Shown: piece by piece, positions 9,440 through 18,100 of the stretch | Layout: every line of letters starts with the position of its first letter | Position numbering within the stretch: the first letter of the stretch is position 1 | Origin: Bacteroidia bacterium | GTDB lineage: Bacteria; Bacteroidota; Bacteroidia; UKL13-3 | DNA length: 61,380 nt | Reading direction: 5' to 3' | Assembly (NCBI GenBank): GCA_021740845.1 | Contig: JAIOYZ010000024.1 | Span: 1-61,380 of the forward strand | The notes under the pieces: model-generated | What the model was told of the DNA's origin: nothing | Databases searched by the model: none | Seen by the model: only the letters and a program-made list of their open reading frames with translations | Position numbers and translations under genes: made by a program

Positions 9440-12406
9440 ATGCAAGCTTGTAAAAATTCCATCAAAGGATTCTTTCTTTTCTTCCTATTATTTTCTTTAA
9501 AAAGTGAATCCATTCATGCCCAAATCAATTATGCAAAACTCGTTAATCCATTTATTGGTACTGGCGGACATGGTCATACTTTCCCTGGACCAGTTATGCC
9601 TTTTGGGATGGTGCAAGTTGGGCCAGACACACGTGTAGATGGAAGTTGGGATGGTTGCAGTGGTTACCATTATTCAGATTCCATAATTTATGGGTTTAGC
9701 CATACCCATTTAAGTGGAACGGGTTGCAGCGATTACGGTGATATAATGCTTATGCCTATGAAGGGAAAACCCAGTTTCGAGCAAAAGGTATACAGCTCTA
9801 AATTTTCTCATGGTACAGAAGTAGCTAAAGCAGGTTATTATAAAGTAAACTTAAGTGATGATGATATTGATGTGGAATTAAGTGCCAGCAACCGTGTTGG
9901 AATCCATAAATACACCTTTAATGAAGCTGGAAACTATAATTTTATTCTCAACCTTTTGCATAGAGATAAATTACTAAATGGAGAAATTAAAATCATCAAC
10001 CAAAATTGCATTGAAGGATTTAGAAGCAGCGAGGCTTGGGCAAAAGACCAACGTGTTTATTTTAGAATTGAGTTTTCAAAACCTAACCAAACACATACAC
10101 TATATTCTGGCCAAGACAAACTAGAAACAGGTGCCGCTTTTGAATACCAAGTAAAAAAAGGTGAAACCATTTTTGTTAAAGTGAGTATTAGTCAGGTTGA
10201 CATTGAAGGTGCGAGAAAAAACATGTTAGCAGAAATGCCAACATGGGATTTTGAAGAAACAAAAAAAGCAGCAGAAACCGCTTGGAACAAAGAACTTTCT
10301 AAAATTGAGGTAAAGGGTGGAACAACAGAACAACAAATTGTATTTTATACTGCCTTATACCATTGCTTTATTCACCCAAGTTTAGCTAATGATGTAGATG
10401 GAAGATACTTGGGTAGAGACTTTAAAATTCATCAAACCGACGGCTTTAATTACTATACCGTATTTAGTCTTTGGGATACTTTTAGAGCTTTGCATCCTCT
10501 CTTTAATTTGGTTCAGCGCGAAAGAAATATTGATTTTATTAAAACCTTTTTATTGCAATACCAACAAGCAGGCAGAATGCCCATGTGGGAGTTAAGTAGC
10601 AACGAAACAGATTGCATGATTGGCTACCATTCATTGAGCATTATTGCAGATGCCTTGGCAAAAGGCAATAATCGGTTTGATCCAAAACTGGCTGTGGAAG
10701 CTGCTGAAAAAACAAGTAATTTCAAACACTATGGAATTCCAGAATTTCATAAAAAAGGATATTTATCGGTGGAAGATGAAAGCGAAAGTGTAAGCAAATC
10801 TTTAGAATATACTTACGACGATTGGTGCATGCAGCGCATCTACCAATTGCTCGACAATGATACAAATGATTACCGTGCTAATCTTCATGTTGATTATTTT
10901 AAGCAATTAAATTGGCAGAATGTATTCAACCCAAAAAATGGGTTTATGCAACCAAGAAGAAATGGTGGATGGTACGAACCATTTAATGCCAAAGAAGTCA
11001 ACAACAATTATACAGAAGCCAACTCTTGGCAATACTCCTTTTTTGTACCTCAAGATGTAAATGGATTAATAGCCGCTCATGGAGGCCGCGCTGCTTTTGA
11101 GAAAAAGTTAGATGAATTATTTGAAACATCAAGCAAAACCTCTGGCCGACAACAAGCCGATATTACTGGATTAATTGGTCAGTATGCCCATGGAAACGAA
11201 CCTAGTCACCACATGGCGTATTTGTATAATTACATTAACAAGCCCAATAAAACACAAGAAAAGGTGCAACAAATCATGCGCGAAATGTACCAAAATGCAC
11301 CTGATGGCTTGGCAGGCAACGAAGACTGCGGACAAATGAGTGCTTGGTATGTTTTTAGTGCAATGGGGTTTTATCCTGTTACACCGGGAATAAACGAATA
11401 CCAAATGGGTTCACCAATTTTTGATGAAGTGACTCTAATAACAGGCAAGCAAATCAATAAATTAATTTACCAAAGAACCTCAGATAAGGATATTTATTTT
11501 AAACTAAAAGACCAATCTCCTTCAAAAGATTTATCCCTTCTAACAGAGTTCTCGGAGAATATTACCCCTCCTAAAAAAGCCAATGTGTATGAATTTATTG
11601 GTTCAAACAAACCTTTTGAAACCATTGCAATTGCAGAAAAAGGTATTCATACAGGAGGCTTTTTGCCATCGCCAATTATCCAAACAAACTCCAATACTTT
11701 TACAGATAGTTTATTAGTAACTATCTACCCAAATTTTATTAATGAAGAAACAAGAGGAGAAAGCAAAATATACTACCGCATTCAAGGCGCAAACTCTTTG
11801 GTTCAAACCGAAGAAATAGAATATACCAAAGCTTTTTATATACATTCTTCTTGCACCATTGAAGCTTACTCTAGAATTGATATGGGAGAAAATTTGATGG
11901 GATTAATTGCATCCGGAAAGTTTTACAAAAGAGAAAATAATTGGGGCATCACTTTAAAAAATCCATTTAACAAACAATATACTGCTGGTGGTGCTGAAGG
12001 CTTAATCGATGGAATTTATGGAGATATAGATTGGAGAAAAGGTGGCTGGCAAGGCTACCAACCACAAGACTTTGAAGCGATAATCGACTTAAAGAAAACG
12101 CAACCTGTAAATAGCTTTTATGCAGATTTCCTTCAAGACCAACGCTCTTGGATTTTAATGCCCAAAGAGGTGGAGTTTTATATTTCTATGGATGGAATAA
12201 CCTATACAAGTGTTGGTTTAATTACGCATGATATTTCTGCTTATGAACAAGAGAAATTAACCAAAAAACTAGAATTAAAACTTAGCAAACCTAGCACTGC
12301 TCGCTATGTAAAAATTGTGGCTAGAAATTTTGGGAAACTTCCCAAAGGTCATATCAGCGAAGGAGAAGATGCCTTTATTTTTGTGGATGAAGTGGGTGTA
12401 AGATAA
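9440..12406 (+). CDS. Secreted GH92 family alpha-mannosidase with F5/8-type C-terminal module
   Basis: Calcium-dependent exo-alpha-mannosidase family that trims mannose from N-glycans or mannans; probably periplasmic or surface. 988 residues with a signal peptide ending SIHAQ. GH92 hallmarks: VNPFIGTGGHGHTFPGPVMP and GFSHTHLSGTGCSDYGDI near the N-terminus, MWELSSNETDCMIGYHS in the (alpha/alpha)6 domain, and GNEDCGQMSAWYVFSAMGFY near residue 630. After the catalytic part comes a chitobiase-C-like beta segment (about residues 745-830) and a discoidin/F5-8 type C-like carbohydrate-binding domain (last ~140 residues, ending IFVDEVGVR). ATG 9440 is preferred over the in-frame TTG six bases earlier. 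No SusC/SusD genes or other glycosidases lie nearby, so it is not in a visible polysaccharide-utilisation locus. Confidence 0.92.
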   Translation: MQACKNSIKGFFLFFLLFSLKSESIHAQINYAKLVNPFIGTGGHGHTFPGPVMPFGMVQVGPDTRVDGSWDGCSGYHYSDSIIYGFSHTHLSGTGCSDYGDIMLMPMKGKPSFEQKVYSSKFSHGTEVAKAGYYKVNLSDDDIDVELSASNRVGIHKYTFNEAGNYNFILNLLHRDKLLNGEIKIINQNCIEGFRSSEAWAKDQRVYFRIEFSKPNQTHTLYSGQDKLETGAAFEYQVKKGETIFVKVSISQVDIEGARKNMLAEMPTWDFEETKKAAETAWNKELSKIEVKGGTTEQQIVFYTALYHCFIHPSLANDVDGRYLGRDFKIHQTDGFNYYTVFSLWDTFRALHPLFNLVQRERNIDFIKTFLLQYQQAGRMPMWELSSNETDCMIGYHSLSIIADALAKGNNRFDPKLAVEAAEKTSNFKHYGIPEFHKKGYLSVEDESESVSKSLEYTYDDWCMQRIYQLLDNDTNDYRANLHVDYFKQLNWQNVFNPKNGFMQPRRNGGWYEPFNAKEVNNNYTEANSWQYSFFVPQDVNGLIAAHGGRAAFEKKLDELFETSSKTSGRQQADITGLIGQYAHGNEPSHHMAYLYNYINKPNKTQEKVQQIMREMYQNAPDGLAGNEDCGQMSAWYVFSAMGFYPVTPGINEYQMGSPIFDEVTLITGKQINKLIYQRTSDKDIYFKLKDQSPSKDLSLLTEFSENITPPKKANVYEFIGSNKPFETIAIAEKGIHTGGFLPSPIIQTNSNTFTDSLLVTIYPNFINEETRGESKIYYRIQGANSLVQTEEIEYTKAFYIHSSCTIEAYSRIDMGENLMGLIASGKFYKRENNWGITLKNPFNKQYTAGGAEGLIDGIYGDIDWRKGGWQGYQPQDFEAIIDLKKTQPVNSFYADFLQDQRSWILMPKEVEFYISMDGITYTSVGLITHDISAYEQEKLTKKLELKLSKPSTARYVKIVARNFGKLPKGHISEGEDAFIFVDEVGVR

Positions 12407-12687
12407 CTTACAAAATAGGCAAATGTCAATGTTCTTCTTCTACCCCATCTTGAGGTCACAAATTGTGACTTCAAGTCATCAAACTCCTTCTCATTTAACT
12501 GAAACATGAAATCCCATGGAAATCGAGAAATATTTCTTTTGACTGTCTGATTTAAAACTTTGGTGGGCACGCTATACAAAGCTGATAAATCGCTATCTAG
12601 CATTACCCTCCTATCTCTAATCAATAGGATTTTGCTAATTATTTGTTCTTCATGGATGGGGGTAGTTCCATTTATTTCTTTAGGCAT
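12349..12687 (-). pseudogene. Truncated ORF6N (KilA-N-like) domain gene
   Basis: The first ~80 residues match the ORF6N DNA-binding domain of phage and mobile-element proteins: IRDRRVMLDSDLSALYSVPT, then LNQTVKRNISRFPWDFMFQL, then a TSRWGRRRTL segment. Intact members continue with an FTEQGVAML helix and usually another 80 or more residues. Here the frame instead runs through an unrelated tail (SYLTPTSSTKIKASS) that is antisense to the last 58 bases of the GH92 gene. I read this as a 5' fragment left by deletion of the 3' half. The start is the ATG giving MPKEINGTTP; a 15-residue upstream extension is possible. It is probably non-functional, though the DNA-binding core is largely present. Confidence 0.7.
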
Positions 12688-12760
12688 AATAAAATCTTTA
12701 TACGAAAGTATTGCACCGCAATGAAAATGCAATTAAACAACATGTATTTAAATCCGGTTT

Positions 12761-13372
12761 TCAGGATTTCTTTTTCAACCTTAAGGGAAAAAACATGGGT
12801 ACTTTTTCTTGATAATCTTGATACTGTTTACCAAATTGCTGAACCAATTTTTTCTCCTCAAAAAGAGTTCCTATATATAGATAAATACAACCCATAGCAC
12901 TAAAAACTAAGGTTGAATAGTATGGCTTGTAAAGAAAATAAGCAATAAAAAAGAAGTAACTAGCAGTGTATAAGGGATGGCGCATCAATTGGTTCAAACC
13001 GCCAATTCTTAATTGCTCTCCTAAGGCAGAATTAAAACTTTTGGTACGCCACATTTCCATTCCAAAAAACTCTGATTTGCTATAATTTCTAAAGCTTACC
13101 ACCATAAAAGCCAACGAAAATCCTATCAATACTAATCCCAAATAGGAAAGCCAAACTACTCCTTCAAAAATTGGTTCAGCCACTAACTTTCTTTGAAAAT
13201 TAAAGGCCAAAGCAAATAACAATAAAGAAACTAAATTGTATAAAAAACGGTAAGGACCAACCCAAAAAGGCAAGGTGGTTTGAACCCAAATTTTAAGCTG
13301 ACTAGAGGCCATTAAACTATGCACTCCATAAAACAGCAACCAATAAAGAAAAAGGATAAAATAAACGTTCAT
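12761..13372 (-). CDS. Membrane methyltransferase-like protein (NnrU/isoprenylcysteine methyltransferase fold)
   Basis: 203 residues with about five hydrophobic helices. The C-terminal half carries the PEMT/ICMT-like signature: RHPLYTASYFFF near residue 133 and EEKKLVQQFGKQYQDYQEKVPMFFP near the end, which in the superfamily binds S-adenosylmethionine at the membrane interface. The substrate cannot be assigned. The start codon directly follows the stop of the upstream MBL hydrolase gene (TAAATG), so the two are almost certainly translationally coupled. It carries GGTTTGAACC motifs at 12991 and 13277. Confidence 0.75.
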   Translation of the reverse strand: MNVYFILFLYWLLFYGVHSLMASSQLKIWVQTTLPFWVGPYRFLYNLVSLLLFALAFNFQRKLVAEPIFEGVVWLSYLGLVLIGFSLAFMVVSFRNYSKSEFFGMEMWRTKSFNSALGEQLRIGGLNQLMRHPLYTASYFFFIAYFLYKPYYSTLVFSAMGCIYLYIGTLFEEKKLVQQFGKQYQDYQEKVPMFFPLRLKKKS

Positions 13373-14203
13373 TTACAATTTTACTTGCTCCAATAAACGA
13401 ATACCTTTTTCGGTTTGGTGAACCGTGCAAGCTTCGTTAAATGGGTCGTGTTCAAAATACAAAACATCGCCGTTCTCTGCCGCCGATTTTAGAATACTTG
13501 TTTTTTCTTTCATTGTTTCTAAAGGACGAACATCATAACCCATTACATACGCCGTTGGAATATGTGCTTGAGTTGGAATAACATCTGCCAAATAAATCAA
13601 TTTCTTTCCTTGGTATGGTATCACAGGATGCATCATTTGTTGTGTATGTCCGTATGAATACAACAAGCCAATTTCTGGATGAAACTGCTCTCCTTCTTTC
13701 AATAATTTCAACTGTCCGCTTTCTTGAATTGGCAATAAATTTTCCTTTAAAAAACTCGCTTTTTCTCGTGGGTTGGGAGCCTGACTTTCATTCCAATGTT
13801 CTTCTGCCACCCAGTACTGAGCGTTAGGAAAAGCCGTTCTGTATTTGCTTCTATCCTCGTTCCACTCAATGCTTCCACCGCAATGATCAAAATGCAAATG
13901 GGTTAAAACCATATCGGTAATATCTGCTTTTGTAAAGCCTTTTTGGTTCAAAGATTTCTCTAAACTTTCTTCACCATGCAAGAAATAATGTCCAAAAAAT
14001 TTATCGTCTTGTTTGGTTCCAATTCCATTGTCTATTAATATCAATCTATTTCCGGTTTGAACCAAAAGACAACGCATAGCCAAACGGATCATATTATTTT
14101 CATCAGCTGGATTTGCCTTGTTCCAAATGCTTTTAGGCACCACACCAAACATAGCACCACCGTCTAATTTAAAATAGCCTGTATCAATAGTGAATAATTC
14201 CAT
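13373..14203 (-). CDS. MBL-fold metallo-hydrolase
   Basis: 276-residue metallo-beta-lactamase-fold hydrolase without a signal peptide, so cytosolic. The metal-binding HxHxDH motif is LTHLHFDHCGG (about residues 103-113). Later ligands are visible as YSYGHTQQMM and YLADVIPTQAH. Overall it resembles the N-acyl-homoserine lactonase-like branch, but substrate range in this fold is wide and no lactonase activity can be claimed. It is first gene of a two-gene unit with the membrane methyltransferase-like protein. A GGTTTGAACC motif lies at 14054. Confidence 0.85.
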   Translation of the reverse strand: MELFTIDTGYFKLDGGAMFGVVPKSIWNKANPADENNMIRLAMRCLLVQTGNRLILIDNGIGTKQDDKFFGHYFLHGEESLEKSLNQKGFTKADITDMVLTHLHFDHCGGSIEWNEDRSKYRTAFPNAQYWVAEEHWNESQAPNPREKASFLKENLLPIQESGQLKLLKEGEQFHPEIGLLYSYGHTQQMMHPVIPYQGKKLIYLADVIPTQAHIPTAYVMGYDVRPLETMKEKTSILKSAAENGDVLYFEHDPFNEACTVHQTEKGIRLLEQVKL

Positions 14204-14275
14204 GGAACAAGTTTAAGAAAAATTAGGAAGGATAGCAGAGAAAAGTGCTTATTATTGTAAGTAAAGTTATAAAAC

Positions 14276-14716
14276 ATGAAATCTTATCTAATTAAATTTA
14301 GCTGCTTTATTCTTCTTTTTATTTCATTCAATACCTTATTTGCTCAAATCACAGAAGAAAAAGCACAATCATCCCTCGAAAAATCAGACTCTTCTGTTTC
14401 TAAAATAATGACCTATGTAGAAGAAATGCCCGAATTTCCTGGAGGCACAAATGCATTATATACCTATATTACAACCAATTTGGTTTACCCAAAAGAGATG
14501 CAAGAACTAAAAAAAGAGACCAGAGTTATTGCCACTTTTGTCATTACCAAGGAAGGTAAAATAACTCAAGCCGTTGTGTCTAATTCTGTTCCAGAACCTT
14601 TTGCAGTGGAAAGTTTGCGACTAATTAATTCTATGCCAGATTGGAAGCCAGGAAAACAAAATGGCAAACCTGTTAATGTAAAATTTACCCTACCCATACG
14701 ATTTAAGTTAAATTAA
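14276..14716 (+). CDS. Secreted single-domain TonB C-terminal protein
   Basis: 146 residues: a signal peptide ending NTLFAQ, a short linker, then one TonB C-terminal domain (EEMPEFPGGTNALYTYI through KPGKQNGKPVNVKFTLPIRF). There is no N-terminal transmembrane anchor and no proline-rich spacer, so it cannot act as a standard energy transducer by itself. It may bind an outer-membrane partner or act in the periplasm. The domain closely resembles the C-terminus of the TonB at 32969-33775. A homologous gene follows after 8 bases, so the two form a tandem pair. Confidence 0.8.
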   Translation: MKSYLIKFSCFILLFISFNTLFAQITEEKAQSSLEKSDSSVSKIMTYVEEMPEFPGGTNALYTYITTNLVYPKEMQELKKETRVIATFVITKEGKITQAVVSNSVPEPFAVESLRLINSMPDWKPGKQNGKPVNVKFTLPIRFKLN

Positions 14717-14724
14717 CCATAAAA

Positions 14725-15138
14725 ATGAAACCCTTAGTTCCATTACTTTTCTTTTTTACTTTATTCGGTTTGAACCAAAATAAAGCAATTGCGCAGAGTT
14801 ATATGGATTCTATTCCTAAAAAAACTGCGCTCTATTTTGCCGATAAAATGCCTGAATTTCCTGGAGGCAGAATTGCCATGGAAACCTTTATTAGAAAGAA
14901 CTTACAATACCCTACGGAAGCAAAAGAAAACATTATTCAAGGAAAGGTATTTGTTAAATTTATTGTGAACTCAGATGGCTCCATCAGCGATATTTTGAGT
15001 TTAAGAAGAATGGGATATGGTTTGGATGAAGAGGCCATAAGATTGGTCCGCTCCATGCCAAATTGGATTCCAGGCAAACAAAATGGAATAGCTGTAAATG
15101 TTTACATGACCATCCCAATCAAATTTGTACTCAATTAA
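14725..15138 (+). CDS. Second secreted single-domain TonB C-terminal protein
   Basis: 137 residues with a signal peptide ending KAIAQ and one TonB C-terminal domain (DKMPEFPGGRIAMETFI through NWIPGKQNGIAVNVYMTIPIKF). It is paralogous to the preceding gene, from which it is separated by 8 bases, so a tandem duplication and shared transcript are likely. It likewise lacks a membrane anchor and proline spacer. A GGTTTGAACC motif at 14767 lies inside the signal-peptide coding region and encodes GLNQ. Precise function unknown. Confidence 0.8.
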   Translation: MKPLVPLLFFFTLFGLNQNKAIAQSYMDSIPKKTALYFADKMPEFPGGRIAMETFIRKNLQYPTEAKENIIQGKVFVKFIVNSDGSISDILSLRRMGYGLDEEAIRLVRSMPNWIPGKQNGIAVNVYMTIPIKFVLN

Positions 15139-15159
15139 CTATTAGCCCTAGGGGATAAT

Positions 15160-18100
15160 CTATCTGAGTAAAGTTACATTTCCTTTAATGGTTGTAAATT
15201 TTCCTTTGCGACCATAGCCTGTGGCAATATAAACATAGACATCCGATGGAGCTGGAGCTCCATTATAATTGCCATCCCAAGCGGCATTCATATCATCTGT
15301 TTCGTAAACCGTCTCTCCCCAACGATTGAATATCTGCAACTCAAACTTTTTCACAAATACGCCCTGTATCAAAAAGCCATCGTTTAACTTATCTTGGTTG
15401 CAGGTAAATGCATTTGGTGCATACATTCTTGGCGCTGTATTCATGCAAGCAATATTCGACCAACTCATAATCCAATTGCTATCTTTTTGGTAGGCTACAA
15501 CTTGGTAACAATAATCATCTTGGTCGTAACTCAAATACTCATGTTTAGATGCCAGTGTATCACCTGAATATTTTGTGGCTATTAATTCATTTATCCCCAA
15601 ACTATCATTCTTAAAATAGAGCTCGTAACGTTCTATTCCAGATGCCCATTCTTGATAAGGATTCCAAGACAAAACAGGGTTCTCCAATAACTTGTCGTTT
15701 TTCTCCACATCCAAATTTAACAATATGGTTTTTGCCATATTAGATGGCTCTCCAAGTCCTCCGCAGGCATCCTCAATATAAACCACATATTGGTAAGAAT
15801 ATTTTTGGACATCCACATTTTTATCAATGTAAAAGGTATCATTTTCACCCAATACAATTTGCTCAAAACCATGCTTTGGATCAGAACTACTTTTTTCTAT
15901 GACGAAATTATAGGGAAATTTATGGGTTCTTTTATACCATTGAACCAAAACATTTTTATTGTTTTCTACCGTGGCACGTACAGTTCTCGTTTGAGGTGTG
16001 GTAGCCAGAAATAAAGGAATCGCTGCTGCAGTATCACTAAAAGAAACTATCCCTTGAAAACTAGCCATTACTTTATAGGTAGAAATCTTATGGCAATACA
16101 CTTGGGTATCAACAAAGGATAAAATTTCACCTCCAATTTTCCCAATTTTATCAAACTGTTTGCTTTCATCGTTCAAACGAAAAATGGTATAATTAGTAAC
16201 CGAATCCCAACCCAAATATGGCGACCAATCCAATTGAATAGCATTAACAAGCCCTTTGGCTTTTAGCTCCATAGTGGTATGTGTCTTACTTGGTAGAGAA
16301 TAATTATTACAAACATCCACTGCTTGCATTTGGTAGGAATAGGTAAAATAACGAGTCGACAAGTTTTCGAAAAACTGAACCGTATCCTGGATATCTGAAA
16401 GTGTTCTGGTTTGGTTAAATGCTGAACCATTCCAATCGTAATGAATTAGGTAAAAATCCAAATCAGATTCTTTGTTCTCCGAAAAATTAAAGGATACAGC
16501 CTCATCTGTCTCCACACTTGCCCTATAGGCAAAAGGTTGGTTTGGTGCAAGACTATCTTTGAAAACACTTATAGCCAACGAATCAAATTTCTTACCAATA
16601 CAACCTTGGTCGTCTGTAACCTCAAACATAACAGGAATATCTCCTACCCGATTGCAATTGTAAACATGTGGCCCTAATGTGGAAAAGGTATTTCCATCTA
16701 TACTCCATTTATAAATTTGTATAGGACTGCTATGAATAACTTCACCTGTTAGGCTTACCGATGCTCCTAAACAATTCTTCTTTTTGCTTACAAAAAAATC
16801 AACTTGAGGATTTGCCAAAACCTCAATAGAATCTATAGGCGGCAAACCTATTTTACATCCTGCCGAATCCGTTAAAGTTAAATTAGGGATATACCGCCCA
16901 GGCCTTGTATAGGTATGAAAGGTATTGGCATTTGTATCAATAGTTCCATCTCCCATATCCCACTCATATTTTACCACATTGGTAGCTAAAGCACCAAATT
17001 CAACTTTTAGTGGGGCACAACCAAAATTTGGAAACAAAGCGTAATTCCCATCTGGACCTCCAATTACCACCATATCCGGAATGGTTTTGGAGGAAGTACA
17101 ACCAATGCTATCAGTGAGAGTTAACATTACCGAATAGGTACCTGGCAATAAGTAAATTCTTGTAGGATTTTGCAAATTGGAAATACCTCCATCACCAAAT
17201 TCCCATTTCCATTCTTTTATCGGAGTAGAACCTGGTGTGGAATAATCTGTAAAATATATTGGCGGGCCAGGACAATTGATTTTCTTAGGCATAGCGTCAA
17301 AATCAATTTTGGGTGGACCCGTAATTATTTTCACTGTTTTAACCATAGAATCAATACAACCATAAACATCCGATGCAATTAACTTGACTAAAACGGAAGT
17401 ATCTCCATAATACAACTTTTTTAGTATTCGGCTTGAGGATACTTCATTGTTAATTTTCCAATAAAAAGAAACAGGAGTTAATCCAATTAAATCGTCGGCA
17501 ATGGGTTTAAAAATAAAGGTATCTGCTAGGCAAGTTCTTAGTTGTGTGACTGTAAAATCAGGCTTCGGTCTTGATATATATAGTTTTCTATTCATAAAAA
17601 ACCTACATCCCATGGAATCTTCAATCACTAATTTTAAGGTATAACCCCCATTTTGATAAGCAGGTGGTTGCTGGTAAACATATCTCGAATTAATGGAATC
17701 CTTATGTGTGTATACTGTTGAATCCCCGGTTCCCCAATACCAAATTCTTTTACTAATTGGCAAATCAGCTTTTGATGAATCTCTAACATGCATCAACAAA
17801 GGAGAACAACCAAATTCTGGAGTGGAAGTATATTTTAAATAAGCGCCATTTACCAAAATAGAATCCTCCTTGGTAATGGAATACACACAATTGAGTTTGT
17901 CTGTCAAAATCATCTTCACTGTGTATTTCCCGGGGTTATACAACAAGGCACTTACTACATTCCCTGTGTACACATCAGACCCAACTTCAAATCTACAATG
18001 GATGAAATCTGATAAAGGTTCGGTGGTATTGGTAAGTATAGCGGTAAGTGGCATGCACCCCACTTTGGAGGAAATGGTAAAGTTGGGTGTCACTCCTCTT

